64,000 nt of DNA from DATJGR01 sp963787045 (GCA_963787045.1 CAWBBR010000026.1:21093-85092), one strand, 5' to 3'. Shown: positions 38,242-49,205, counted from the first letter of the stretch. Notes: a model not told the origin generated them from the sequence alone. A program made the numbers and translations.

Positions 38242-39693
38242 ATGACCTTCGAGACGACGACGGACCTGGTTGACGCATTGCAGTCGCGCCGCGTGTCCGC
38301 GGTGGAACTGCTGAACCGTTCGATCGCGCGCATCGAGGCGCGCGACGGTGCGCTGAATGCGGTAGTGGTGCGCGACTTCGAGCGCGCGCGCACGGCGGCA
38401 ACGAACGCGGACGTCGCGCTCGCGCGGGGCGAACGGCGGCCGTTGCTCGGCGTTCCGATGACGGTGAAGGAAGCGATCCACGTTGCGGGCCTGCCGACCA
38501 CGTGGGGAATTCCGGGTACCCAATCGATCGAGGTGCGCGAGAGCGCCGTTGCAGTGCAACGCCTCGAACGAGCCGGCGCCGTGATCATCGGCAAGACAAA
38601 CATCGCGACGCAGCTCGGCGATTGGCAGACGTTCAATCCGGTTTACGGCACCACGAACAACCCGTGGGACGTGGCGCGTACGCCCGGCGGATCGTCCGGC
38701 GGCGGTGCAGCCGCGCTCGCGGCCGGCTTCGTGTCGTTGGAGCTGGGTTCGGATCTGAACGGTTCATTGCGGATTCCGGCGCACTGTTGTGGCGTGTTCG
38801 CGCACAAGCCGACGTTCGGCATCGTGCCGACGCGCGGTTTCGCGCCGCCCGGCGTGCCGGTGCTGTCGGTGAACAAGGATGTCGACTTCGCCGTGCTCGG
38901 ACCGATGGCGCGCAGCGCGGCCGATCTGGCGCTCGCGCTCGACGTCATCGCGGGACCGGACGATGCCGACGCCATTGCGTACACGCTGTCGCTGCCGCCG
39001 CCGCGACACGCGCGATTGCGCGACTTTCGCGTGCTGATGGTAGACGAGCACCCGCTGGTCGCGCTTTCGAGCGAGGTGCAGGCCGTGATGCGGAACGTGG
39101 CGGACGGTCTCGAACGAAGCGGCTGCCGAGTTGCCCGCGGCAGCGCGCTGTTGCCGGATCTGGATACGACCGCGCGCGCCTTCGTGCATCTGTTGATGGC
39201 GTTCTTCGGCGCCGACACGCCCGACGCGGACTATCAAGGCATCAAGGCGGCGGTCGCGCACATGCCGCCGACCGATCCCGCTGCGGCCGAACTGCGCGGG
39301 TTGGTATCGAGCCATCGCGACTGGATCGGGATGGATCGCGCGCGGCTCGGCATCGTCCATCAATGGCGAGCGTTGTTCCGCGAGTGGGACGTGGTGGTGT
39401 GCCCGGTCTTGCCGACACCGGCGTTCGCACACGATCACGGCGACATCAACCGGCGCACCATCGACGTCGACGGCGTTCGCGTGCCGTACAAGTCGCAACC
39501 GATCTGGATGAGCGTTGCGTCGCTCGCCGGGCTGCCCGCCACCGCGATTCCGGCGGGGCGCGGCAACACCGGTCTGCCGATCGGCATACAGGCGATCGGA
39601 CCGCATCTCGAGGACCGCACCAGCATCGGCTTCGCGCAACTGTTCGAACGCGAGTTCGGCGGCTACGTCGCGCCCCCTGGATACGCCGTCTGA
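38242..39693 (+). CDS. Amidase signature family hydrolase
   Basis: 483 residues with an intact frame and GAGAGGAG before the ATG. The Ser-cisSer-Lys triad is visible: Lys in 'GVPMTVKEAIHV', cis-Ser in 'ARTPGGSSGGGAAALAAG' and the nucleophile in 'LGSDLNGSLRIPAHCCG'. The usual GxDxGGS is here SDLNGS, a mild variation. Members hydrolyse amides (fatty amides, indoleacetamide, nylon oligomers). It is first in a same-strand run with a YtcJ-like amidohydrolase and the TIR-SUMF-hydrolase gene, separated by 48 and 13 bases. Confidence 0.88.
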   Translation: MTFETTTDLVDALQSRRVSAVELLNRSIARIEARDGALNAVVVRDFERARTAATNADVALARGERRPLLGVPMTVKEAIHVAGLPTTWGIPGTQSIEVRESAVAVQRLERAGAVIIGKTNIATQLGDWQTFNPVYGTTNNPWDVARTPGGSSGGGAAALAAGFVSLELGSDLNGSLRIPAHCCGVFAHKPTFGIVPTRGFAPPGVPVLSVNKDVDFAVLGPMARSAADLALALDVIAGPDDADAIAYTLSLPPPRHARLRDFRVLMVDEHPLVALSSEVQAVMRNVADGLERSGCRVARGSALLPDLDTTARAFVHLLMAFFGADTPDADYQGIKAAVAHMPPTDPAAAELRGLVSSHRDWIGMDRARLGIVHQWRALFREWDVVVCPVLPTPAFAHDHGDINRRTIDVDGVRVPYKSQPIWMSVASLAGLPATAIPAGRGNTGLPIGIQAIGPHLEDRTSIGFAQLFEREFGGYVAPPGYAV

Positions 39694-39741
39694 TCCAGAT
39701 GCGTTACGCTTGCTCCGCCTTTCCCCGCGGAGCCTTCCTAG

Positions 39742-41530
39742 ATGTCGCGAGCGTCGCGTCTGCTGCTGGTCGCAGTCTGTCTGATCACAAGCGGCTCGCT
39801 GTGCGCCGCTGACGCGCCAACGCCGAGCGACCGCGCCTACCGAAACGGCATGATCTTCACCGCCGACGCGGCGTATCCGACCGCTTCGTCGATCGCGATC
39901 CGCGACGGCAAGATCGTTTACGTCGGTTCCGACAGCGGGCTCGGCGCCTGGATCGGCCCCTCTACCGAACTGGTGGACCTCCACGGCGGCTTTCTCATGC
40001 CCGGCATCGTCGACGGACACATGCATCCGCTGCAGGCGGGCACGCAATTGCTGAAGTGCGGGCTCGACTACGCGTCGTTGACCGTCGCCGAGCTGCAGGC
40101 GCGCGTGCAGAAATGTCTCGACGATTCGACCGCGGACGAACCGGACAAGTGGCTCGAAGTGGTCAACTGGTTTCAGGAGAGCATGCGGCCCGCCGGCGTC
40201 ACCACCAGCCGCGCGACGCTCGACGGATTGAAGACGACGCGGCCGATCATCGTGCGCTCGTCGTTCGGCCACACGGTGCTCGCGAATACGCGCGCGCTGC
40301 ACCTCGCGAACATCACCGCAGACACGAAGGATCCGATCGGCGGGAAGATCTGGCGCGACTCCGCGGGCGAACCAACCGGTTTACTCGAAGACGCGGCGTT
40401 CGCGGTATTCGAATCGGTGTTGCCGCAACCCACCGCCGCCGACAACGTCGCGGCGGCGGAGGCCGCGTTGAAAGCAATGCGCGCGCAAGGCATCACCACG
40501 TTCCTCGACGCGGTTGCCGCCGATGAGGATCTCGCCGCATTCGCGGCGGTGCGCAAGGCGGGCTCGCTGACCGCGCGCGCACATTTCGCGCCCCGTATCG
40601 ATCCATCGGAAGGCAACGACCCCGTCACCGCAGTCGCCCGCGTTGCTGCCGCCGCCAAACAATACGACGAAGGCGCGATCGGCCGTGCGCCGGGCATCAC
40701 CGTTCGCAACGCAAAGCTGTTCCTCGACGGCGTGATCTCGGCGCCGGCGCTCACCGGCGCGGTGCTCGAGCCGTACATGGCGAATGCGGGCACGACAGAT
40801 CAGCCGAACTGGGTAGCCGGCACCAGCCGCGGACCCGCGGTGTATTTCACGCCGCCGCAGCTCGCGACGCTGCTGGTTGCGCTCGGCAAAGCGGGCATCG
40901 ACCCGCACATGCACGCCGACGGCGACGCCGCCGTGCGCGCCGCGCTCGACGGCGCCGAGACATTGCGGCGAGAGTTGCCGCACGCCGACATCCGGCCCGC
41001 CATCGCGCACGATGAAATCGTCGATCCCAGCGACTATCCGCGTTTCCGCGAACTCGACGTCACGCCGGTGCTGTCGTTCCAATGGGAAAAGCCGGCCGGC
41101 GACACGCTGGGGCTCGTTCACTATTTCGGGCCGGAGCGCATGAAGCGACTCGAACCGGCCGGCGTGCTCGCGGTCGCCGGTGCGCGCATTGCATTCGGCA
41201 GCGACTGGCCGGTCGATCCGCTCGACGAGTGGTTCGCGTTCAAAGTCGGCGTCACGCGAACGAATGCGCCGAGTGCTGCGCCCGAAGTATCACGGACGGC
41301 TTGGTGACGACCCGGGCCTGTCGCGACAAGCGGTGCTCGAAGCGGCAACGATCAACGCCGCATACGAGTTGCATCAGGACGCGGTCACCGGCTCGCTGGA
41401 GGTCGGCAAATTCGCCGACCTCATCGTGCTCGACCGCAATCCGCTGACGATCCCCGCAGAGGACATTGCGAACGTTCGCGTGCTGGAGACGGTGGTCGGC
41501 GGCGTGACGGTGCATCGAGTCGAGAGGTGA
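39742..41530 (+). CDS. Exported YtcJ-like amidohydrolase (frameshifted)
   Basis: About 595 residues of the PF07969 amidohydrolase-3 family. A signal peptide (MSRASRLLLVAVCLITSGSLCA) is followed by 'LVDLHGGFLMPGIVDGHMHPLQAG' (HxH metal motif), 'VVNWFQES', 'VRSSFGHTVLANTRAL', 'LFLDGVIS', 'GIDPHMHADGDAAVRAALD' and 'GARIAFGSDWPVDPLDEWFAF'. The C-terminal strand segment 'LEVGKFADLIVLDRNPL' is reached after one change near 41280. Metal-dependent periplasmic hydrolysis of amides or N-formyl compounds is likely. It lies 13 bases before the TIR-SUMF-hydrolase gene, so both are probably co-transcribed. Confidence 0.85.
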
Positions 41531-41543
41531 CGATTCCGCTGCA

Positions 41544-44168
41544 ATGAAGCGTCCGACGCCACACAAATATCTGACGCCCGCTTATCGCGGCAGCGCGCCG
41601 TTCGTGTTCGTCAGCTATTCGCACGACGACACCGAACGCATCAACGACGAACTGGCCGCGCTGTCCGCCGCAGGAATCCGCTTCTACTACGACGAAGGCA
41701 TTCATCCCGGCAACACGTGGCACGACGATCTGGCCAGTGCGCTCGATCGCTGCTCGCTGTTCGTGTTCTTCATCACCGCGCACTCGGTCGTTTCGCGCAA
41801 CTGCGCGCGCGAGCTCGCGTTCGCGCTCGACGCCGACAAACCGGTGCTGCCGGTGTATCTCGAAGACACCGAAGTGCCGCCCGGTATCCGCCTCGCGATC
41901 GGCAACCGTCAGGCCATCATCCGCTCGCGTTTCGACGAACCGGGCTACCGCGATCGGCTGGTCGCGGCGATTCGAGAATATCTCGGAGATCCGGCCGACC
42001 CGCCCGCTGCGACGCCGGCGCGACCACCGGAGCAACGCGCGAAGCGCTCCTTGCTGCCTTTCGCGATCGCCACGTTGGTGGTCGTACTCGTTGCCGGCTA
42101 CGCGGTGTTCACCTATCTGCGCACTGCAGAGGAAGCGCGGAACATACGTGCTCGCACCCTGACGGAGGTCGCTGCGCTCGTTCAACAGGACCGCTACACC
42201 GACGCGTTTACGCTGGCGCGGCCGCTGGTCATCGCCGACGCGGCCGGTACCGACGCCGAACTGCGCGCGCTATGGCAGCAGATCATCGCGCCGGCGACGC
42301 CGATCGTCGCGGACGCCGGCGCGAAACTGTCGTACAAACCATACGACGACACCGGCGCGTGGATCGACGCGGGAACGACGCCATTCGATCACCCGCTGGA
42401 TTTGCCCCGCGGTGTACTGCGAGTGAAGTTGGAAAAAGACGGCTACGAGACCGGCGAATTCGCCATTGCAAATCCCGGACCTTCGTTGAAATCGACCGAG
42501 AAAGACGGCCTCAGAAACGGTCTCCCGATACCGGACGCGCCATTGCAGCTGGCGGCTCGCGGCACGCTTCCCGACGACATGGTGTTCGTGCCGCACTCGA
42601 ACGTGCCGCTGTTGATGACCGGCCTGACGCAGGGCCTCTCGACCGCCCAACGACACGACATTGCCGCGTTTGCGATCGCCCGCCACGAAGTCACCAACGC
42701 GCAGTACAAAGACTTCATCGTTGCCGGCGGCTACGACAACCCCACGTATTGGGAAGGGCTCGAGTTCGAAGACGACGGCCACAAGCTGTCCTGGACCGAA
42801 GCACGCGAACGCTTCATCGATCAAACGGGCCGTCCCGGCCCGTCCGGCTGGCAGCTCAGTTCCTTTCCCGAGGGTCAGTCCGCCATGCCGGTCGGCGGCA
42901 TCAGCTGGTACGAGGCAGTGGCGTACTCCCGTTTCCGCGGACTCTCGCTGCCGACCCTTCACCATTGGACCCGCGCGTCGTTCGCGCCGTTCGATGCCGG
43001 CTTCCCTACCGCGCCGAAGATTGCCGACGCCAGTCGTTTCCACGCGGATGGTCCGATCGCCGCCGACGCCGGTGCGGGTATCGGACCCTGGGGCACGCTG
43101 AATACTGCGGGCAACGTTCGCGAGTGGATATGGAACCGGGCCGGCGACAAGGCGGTGGCGTTGGGCGGCGCATGGACCGACTACGCGTCGACGTATCAAT
43201 CCTTCTACACGACGCGGCCGATGGACCGTTCGCCGGAACTCGGCATGCGCGTGATGCGCGCACTCGAACCGATTCCCGACGAATTGCTTACCGCCATCAC
43301 GGTACCAATCGACGAAGCATACATGCACCGCTCGCCGGTCTCAGACGACGCATTCGAGGCGATGCGCTTCCAGTTCACCGCGGGCAATCCAACGCCGAGC
43401 AACGTCAGTGTAGAGACCATCGAAAAAACCGACGCGTGGGTCGCCGAAGAAGTGGTGTTGACGTTCGCCGCCAACGAGACGTTTACGCTGTACGTGGTAA
43501 AGCCCCTCGACCGGCGCGGCCCATTACAACCGGTTCTCTACGCACCGCCCGGAGACGCGCCCGCGTTACATTTACCAAATCGAAAAATACTCAATCAGAT
43601 GCGATTCGCCGGTGTTGTCATCAACAGCGGCCGGGCGCTCGTCATGCCGGTCTGGGCAGGAACGTACGAACGCTGGGTGGGGGTACCGCAGGACCCGCAA
43701 CAGGCTTACGACCAGCTTCGTCTCGCGGCGCTCCGCTGGTACGACGACGCGACCAAGGCACTGAACTACCTGACGACGCGCGACGACATGGACATGGGTC
43801 GCCTCGGCCTGCTTGCAGTGAGTTTCGGCGCCGTCGATATTGCACCGCCGATTCTGGCGATAGACGGCCGCTTCAAAGCGGGCGTACTAGTGGGCGCCGG
43901 CATCGTCACCAGCAAGACGCATCCGATGGACGATGCCGTGAATTACGCGCCGCGAATTCGCTGCCCGATGCTGATGATCAACGGCAGTTACGACAGTGTT
44001 TTCCCCAGCGACATTTCACAGCGGCGCCTGTTCGAACTGCTCGGCAGCCCGGATGGCGACAAGCGACACGTCGTGTATGAGGTGGGCCACTTCGACTACC
44101 CGCGCAATCAGGTGCTGAAGGAAATCAGCGACTGGTACGACCGCTATCTCGGGCCTGTACGCAACTGA
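41544..44168 (+). CDS. TIR-TM-SUMF-alpha/beta hydrolase multidomain protein
   Basis: 874 residues in one intact frame. Residues about 18-148 form a TIR domain: 'FVFVSYSHDD' (20-29), 'AGIRFYYDEGIHPG', and C87-A-R-E90, where E90 matches the catalytic Glu of NAD-cleaving TIR domains. A TM helix follows at about 170-192. Residues 255-310 resemble a PEGA-like beta unit, 340-560 form an SUMF/FGE-type domain ('RHEVTNAQYKDFI', 'PVGGISWYEAVAYSRFRGLSLPT', 'NTAGNVREWIWNRAG', 'LGGAWTD'), and 575-874 an alpha/beta hydrolase with candidate triad S760 (AVSFGA), D817 and H849. Kinase-PEGA-SUMF-hydrolase proteins are known from proteobacteria; here TIR replaces the kinase. Function is unknown. Confidence 0.88.
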   Translation: MKRPTPHKYLTPAYRGSAPFVFVSYSHDDTERINDELAALSAAGIRFYYDEGIHPGNTWHDDLASALDRCSLFVFFITAHSVVSRNCARELAFALDADKPVLPVYLEDTEVPPGIRLAIGNRQAIIRSRFDEPGYRDRLVAAIREYLGDPADPPAATPARPPEQRAKRSLLPFAIATLVVVLVAGYAVFTYLRTAEEARNIRARTLTEVAALVQQDRYTDAFTLARPLVIADAAGTDAELRALWQQIIAPATPIVADAGAKLSYKPYDDTGAWIDAGTTPFDHPLDLPRGVLRVKLEKDGYETGEFAIANPGPSLKSTEKDGLRNGLPIPDAPLQLAARGTLPDDMVFVPHSNVPLLMTGLTQGLSTAQRHDIAAFAIARHEVTNAQYKDFIVAGGYDNPTYWEGLEFEDDGHKLSWTEARERFIDQTGRPGPSGWQLSSFPEGQSAMPVGGISWYEAVAYSRFRGLSLPTLHHWTRASFAPFDAGFPTAPKIADASRFHADGPIAADAGAGIGPWGTLNTAGNVREWIWNRAGDKAVALGGAWTDYASTYQSFYTTRPMDRSPELGMRVMRALEPIPDELLTAITVPIDEAYMHRSPVSDDAFEAMRFQFTAGNPTPSNVSVETIEKTDAWVAEEVVLTFAANETFTLYVVKPLDRRGPLQPVLYAPPGDAPALHLPNRKILNQMRFAGVVINSGRALVMPVWAGTYERWVGVPQDPQQAYDQLRLAALRWYDDATKALNYLTTRDDMDMGRLGLLAVSFGAVDIAPPILAIDGRFKAGVLVGAGIVTSKTHPMDDAVNYAPRIRCPMLMINGSYDSVFPSDISQRRLFELLGSPDGDKRHVVYEVGHFDYPRNQVLKEISDWYDRYLGPVRN

Positions 44169-44177
44169 CGCCGCGCC

Positions 44178-47100
44178 CTACGGTCTGAACTGCAATGCGC
44201 GCGACACCAGCCCGGCCGGCTGCCGCACGATGCGATACGCGTTCTCCACCCACTCGCAGACCAGCCGGCGCGTGTCGCGCGGATCGATCATCTCTTCCAT
44301 CTGGAATCGATTGAGCGGACCGATCGGACCGCGCGCGCTCTCGATGCGCGCGTTGATCTCGGCGCGCAACGCGACGGGATCCGCGGCTTCGGCAAGCTGG
44401 CGTTTGTAGGCGGCCTCGATGCCGCCTTCCGGCGGAATGCCGCCGACATCCGCGGCCGGCCACACGACGCGCACTGACGCGCGCCCTGCGCGGCGTCGCA
44501 AAGTTGTTGCCGGCGACGCCGAAACTGCGCCGCATGATGACCGTGAAGATCGGCACGGTGACCTGCGCGAACGCGATCATCCATTCGCCGCCCTTGCGGA
44601 TGGTTCCGGCGATCTCATGCTCGAGGCCCACGGCAAAGCCCGGATTGTCGATGAGGTTCAGCACCGGCAGTGGAACAGATCGCACAGATCGAGATGGCGC
44701 TTCAGCTTGTCGCAACCGTCGGCGGTCAACGCGCCGCCATTGACGTGCCGACTGTCGGACGCGATCACGCCCATCGGATGACCGTTGAAGCGGACAAGCC
44801 GACGATCTGGTCGGTGCCCCATAGCGGCACCGATCTCGAAGAACGAGTCGCGCGTCCGCCATCAGGCGGATCGCGCGGCGCATGTCGAACGTCGTCGTGC
44901 GCTTGCGCGGAATGAGCGTGAACAGTTCTTCGTCGCGCCGATCGATCGGATCGCCCGGGTTCGGTGCGGCAGGACCGGCGGTGCTTCGTAAACGCTCGAC
45001 GGCAGGTAGGAGAGGAAGCGCTTGGTCATCGCCGCCGCTTCTTCTTCGGTTTCCGCGAGATTGTCGACCGATCCGTTGCGGCAGTGGATGTGCCAGCCGC
45101 CGAGATCTTCCTTCGTGATGTCGTAACCCATCGCGTGGCTCACGACGGGCGGGCCGGCGACGAACAGTTGCGCGATGTCGCGCACCATCACGGAGAAATG
45201 ACCGAGCACCGCCTTGGCCGCGCCGATGCCGACCACGCTGCCGAGCAGCATGTTGACGACCGGCACGTGGCCCAGCTGCTCGGCATACATCGCGCTGCCG
45301 AGATGGCCGGGCAGAAACGAGCCGCCGCCGCCAGTGACGCGCGGCCGGCCCGCCGTGATCGCTCCGCTGAACTTTCCTTCGCCTCGCTCTCGCCGGATTT
45401 CTGCTGCTGCGGCACCATGGCAGCGACGCTGCCGCCGCCGGACGATCCGTCGAGCAGCCGTATCGAGGGACATGCGCAGTTCGATGGACAGCCGGTCCAG
45501 ATGACCGCTCTTGGCGCCGATCGCGCCGTCGGCATGGCCACCGCGCGACGTGAAATCGTCGGCGCAGACGACGCTCGTGCGGCCCTCGATCTTGCCCCAG
45601 CCGCCGACGTGATTGGCCGGCGTGAAATCCGCCACGCGCACCCTCGTCGTCGTAGCGAAGCGAATCCCGCGAGGCTGCCGACTTCGCGGAACGTTCCGGC
45701 GTCGAGCAGCAAGTCGATACGCTCGCGACAAGTGAGTTTGCCGCGGCTGCGCTGCCGCACCACGCCGGGATCGCGCGAATCCGGTGCGAAGCGCGCGTGC
45801 GCGATGTTCTGCAGGGCGCTGACTTCGGCGAGCAGCGGCGCCCACGTGTGCTCACCGCTCAGGCGCGACGGCGCGATCGCGCCATTCGTCTGCCCCGGTG
45901 CAATGACCGCGATCACCTGTCCTGTCGCTACCGTGTCGCCGACGCTCAAGCGCTGCACTTGCGTTACGGTGCCCGCGCACGGCGCGGTCACCGCGGTTTC
46001 CATCTTCATCGCGGTGATGATCGCGAGCGTCTCGCCGGCGGACACGACCGCGCCTTGTACCACGCTCACCTCGAGCACGGTTCCGGCCATCGGAGATTCG
46101 ACGCCCTGGTGCCCGTTCTCCACCGACAGTTGCGGAGCCGCTGGTGCAATCGAGCGCATTGCGCTGTTGCCGCCGCCGACGGTTGCCGCCTGCTGTTCGA
46201 GCAGCGCCAGCGTTGCTCTCGTGCCGGGGGCCGCATCGGACGGTTGCATCAGCGCCGGTGTTTCGGCGAGCAGCGACGTACGCGCGTCGCCCGCACGAAA
46301 CGTCGCATCGGACAGAATCGCGCGCAGTTGCGCCACGTTCGTCGGCAACCCTGCGATGTGGAATTCGGCGAGCGCACGCAGGCTGCGGTCCACGGCCGAT
46401 TCGAACGTGCCGGACGAGTTCGACTGGCCGATCAGTTTTGCGAGCAGCGGATCGAACTGCGGCGGCGGCGCGTATCCGAGATAGCCGCACGCGTCCACGC
46501 GAACGCCGGGACCCGACGGTTCCTTGTACGCGGTCAACGTGCCGACGCCCTGCGCGACGATGCGCGACTGCACCGCAAACCCGCGCGGCAACCCGACCGC
46601 ACGCTGATCGGCGAGCCCCAACGATGCCAGTGAGGCGCCGGCCGCGATGCGGAACTGCGCTTCCACCAGATCGATACCGGTCACCTGCTCGGTAATCGTG
46701 TGTTCGACCTGGATGCGCGGGTTGCACTCGATGAAGAAGAACTCGGCGCGTTCCGGCGAAACCAGAAACTCGACCGTACCGGCATTCACGTATCGCGCCG
46801 CGCGCGCGAGCTTCACGGCGGCCGCAAGGATGCGTTCGCGCAGACCAGCCTCCAGGCCAGGCGCCGGCGCGATCTCGATGACCTTCTGGTTGCGCAACTG
46901 CACCGAACAATCGCGCTCGTGCAGGTGCACCACGTTGCCGGCCGCATCGCCCAGTATCTGTACTTCGATGTGACGCGGGCGGGCGACGAGTTTCTCGACG
47001 AATACCGCGCGATCGCCGAACGCAGCCTCGGCCTCGCTCTGGCAACGCATCAGCGCCTCAGGCATTTCGTTGGCGCTGGCAACGGCCCGCATGCCGCGGC

Positions 47101-47593
47101 CGCCGCCACCGGCCGCGGCCTTCAACATCACCGGGTAGCCGAGATCGCGTGCTACCGCGATCGCTTCGTCGGCTGAACGCAGCGATGCAGTGCTGCCGGG
47201 TACCACGGGAATGCCGAGCGACTGCGCCAGCGCGCGCGCCTTGAGCTTGTCGCCGAACAGATCGATCGCGTCGGGTGTCGGACCGATGAACGCGATTCCG
47301 GCGGCCTTGCACGCATCTGCGAACGCGGCGTTCTCCGCCAGAAAGCCATAGCCGGGGTGCACGCAATCGCAGCCGGTCGCCAGCGCGGCCGCGACGATCG
47401 CATCGACGTCGAGATACGCGCGCACGCCGTCGCCCGCGAGCGGGTGCGACGCGGTCGCAACGCGAGTGTGCAGCGACAGCGCATCCACCGCTGCGTATAC
47501 CGCAACGGACTCCACGCCGAGCGCGGCCGCCGCGCGCGCAATTCGAATCGCGATTTCGCCGCGGTTGGCGATCAGAACTCTTTTGAACACCAT
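44178..47593 (-). CDS. Single-chain biotin-dependent acyl-CoA carboxylase (BC-BCCP-CT; frameshifted in CT)
   Basis: About 1138 residues in one gene. The biotin carboxylase domain (1-450) has 'LIANRGEIAIRIARAA', 'LKAAAGGGGRGMR', 'FFIECNPRIQVEHTITEQVTGIDLVE'. A BCCP domain has AMKM with biotinyl Lys about K530, in 'AIITAMKMETAVTAP'. A carboxyltransferase domain follows: 'RGKLTCRERIDLLLDAGTFREVGSLAGF', 'NHVGGWGKIEGRTSVVCADDFTSRGGHADGAIG', 'VPVVNMLLGSVVGIGAAKAVLGHFSVMV', 'LIDNPGFAVGLEHE'. This matches the single-polypeptide long-chain acyl-CoA carboxylase type. Frame changes lie near 45645, 45440, 44985, 44690 and 44500. ATG at 47591-47593 follows AAGGAA. It converges with the TIR gene, nine bases apart. 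Confidence 0.87.
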
Positions 47594-47619
47594 TGTTTCC
47601 TTGTTAGGCAAGTTCCTCG

Positions 47620-48484
47620 TTAGCGGAGGTTCAGCGACTTCAATACCGGCAGAACCTGCCCGGCGATACTGAAGTGGCCGAGCGCCGGAACCATCTGCAG
47701 CTTTGCGCCCGGCACGATCGACGCCGTGTGCCGCGCGTGCGCCGCCGGGACGATGTTGTCGGCTTCACCGTGCAGCACCACCACCGGACAACGTATCTTG
47801 CCCACGTCGAAGCTCCCCCAACCGACGCCGTCAGCGATGCGGTCGTCCGCGTAGCCCTGTACGCCGAACGTGAACATCTCGCGCGTCGCCTCGAGCATTC
47901 CGGCCATCCACGCCGGATCCTGCATCAACGCGAGATCGGCCGCCGGCAGTTCGGGCCCCGCCGCGGCTTGCGTCATCATCTTCGAACCGTCCGCACCGAG
48001 CGTTTCGACGGCAACCGCCATCGCCGCCGCGCGATTCGGCGCCGACCAGATGCCTGCGATGTTCGGCGACGTCATCAATGCCTTGCCTTCGCGCCAACGC
48101 ATGTCGGACAAGGCACAGCACGCAATGACCGCGCTCACACGCTCCGGTGCGCGCGCCGCGAGCGCGAGCGCATACGCGCCGCCCGTAGAGAGCCCCACCG
48201 CCGTGAACCGTTCGATGTCGAGCGCGTCCGCCACCGCGAGTCCATCCGCCACCCAGTCGGCGATGCTGCGTCCGGGTTTCGGCGTAGAGCGGCCATAACC
48301 GGGGCGGTCGATGCCGATCAGCCGGAATCCTTCGGCGGCGGCGATCGGTGCGAAGGCGGCAGGTTCCAACCGGCTGCCGGGGCCGCCGTGACACCACAGC
48401 ACCGGAACCGCGGCCGCGCGGGCCGTAGTCGACGAACCCGGTGTCGCGACCGTCGGCGAGTCTGATCGTGCGGGTTTCGGACAT
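47620..48484 (-). CDS. Alpha/beta hydrolase (frameshifted)
   Basis: About 287 residues after one change near 48410 joins 'MSETRTIRLADGRDTGFVDYG' to 'LWCHGGPGSRLEPAAF'. The HGGPGS oxyanion loop, 'LIGIDRPGYGRSTPKPGR', nucleophile elbow GLSTGG, 'CPVVVLHGEADNIVP' acid region and 'VPALGHFSIAG' with the His complete the triad. It has no signal peptide. It is 26 bases upstream of the acyl-CoA carboxylase on the same strand, so it may be a thioesterase or ester hydrolase of that pathway (inference). Confidence 0.83.
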
Positions 48485-48558
48485 GCGATCTCTTCCGTCA
48501 GTGGTTATTCTGTGCGCCCATCTTGGCCGCTGGCCGCTCGAACGAAAAGAGGAAACGC

Positions 48559-48678
48559 GTGGAGGAACGCTCCCAACTGCAGCTGGTCGCGGATCGCATC
48601 GCGTTGATCGACGTGATGCTGAAATACGCCAAGGGCGTAGACAATGTGCATGCGCTGCACTACATGAAAGACACATAG
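48559..48678 (+). pseudogene. N-terminal remnant of a SnoaL-like protein (39 codons)
   Basis: A GTG start after AAAAGAGGAAA gives VEERSQLQLVADRIALIDVMLKYAKGVD..., closely resembling the first helix of SnoaL/NTF2-like proteins (typically 'DRLAIxDVLxRYAxGVD'), but it stops at a TAG after 39 codons instead of the usual 130-160. The next gene begins one base later. It may be a deletion remnant or a truncated gene in a damaged consensus. Confidence 0.45.
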
Positions 48679-48679
48679 C

Positions 48680-49178
48680 ATGGCAAGCAAAGACACCTTC
48701 ACATCGGACGAATGGACGCTGCTGCGCATTCGCGCCGTCGTTCGTCTCGGTGGGCATCTCGGCCGTGGATCCTTCCGGGCTCTTTTCGACGGTCAGAGAG
48801 GTGATCGCCGGCGCGAACCGCACGATGGCGACGCTGCACGCGAACAACCGTCTCGAACTGTTCGCTGCGCTCGCCGCGGACCGGAGCATTCCCGGCATAC
48901 CGGACATCCACGCACTGCTGGGTGATGGTACGAGCGAGCAACAGATGCAGAACTTCAAGCACGCTGCGCTCGATCAGGTGAAGGCGGCGACCTCGGTAGT
49001 CGCACACAAGGCGTCATCCACTGAAGCCGACGCTTATCGCAAGATGCTGGTTGCCGTCGCCGAAGACGCCGCCAACGCGGCCAAGGAAGGCGGTTTTCTC
49101 GGGATCGGCGGCGTGCGCGTGAGCGCCAAGGAACGCGCCTTCATCGATGAGATCAGCAAGGCAGCCGGCCTCGGCTGA
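48680..49178 (+). CDS. Conserved protein of unknown function, about 165 aa (frameshifted)
   Basis: Starts MASKDTFTSDEWTLLRI; a frame change near 48731 leads to 'APSFVSVGISAVDPSGLFSTVREVIAGANRTMATLHANNRLELFAALAADR' and ends 'EGGFLGIGGVRVSAKERAFIDEISKAAGLG'. The FT.DEW start and GGFLG.GG.RVS.KE end look like a conserved alpha-helical family found in proteobacteria, with no known function to me. It is helical, soluble and acidic. It precedes the LLM oxidoreductase gene by 27 bases, so it may share a transcript. Confidence 0.6.
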
Positions 49179-49205
49179 CACCGCTGACAAAAGCAGGAGT
49201 TCGAT

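Noticed and set aside
38764..40302. 512-codon minus-strand frame across amidase and YtcJ genes
   Set aside because: Arg-rich, crosses two genes with active-site motifs on the other strand.
41717..44080. 787-codon second plus-strand frame inside the TIR-SUMF gene
   Set aside because: Almost all Arg/Ala/His with no family pattern; the intact TIR-SUMF-hydrolase frame is the gene.
41544..44168. Assigning the TIR protein to an anti-phage defence island
   Set aside because: Neighbours are metabolic hydrolases and a carboxylase; no known defence genes are adjacent, so only the domain content is reported.
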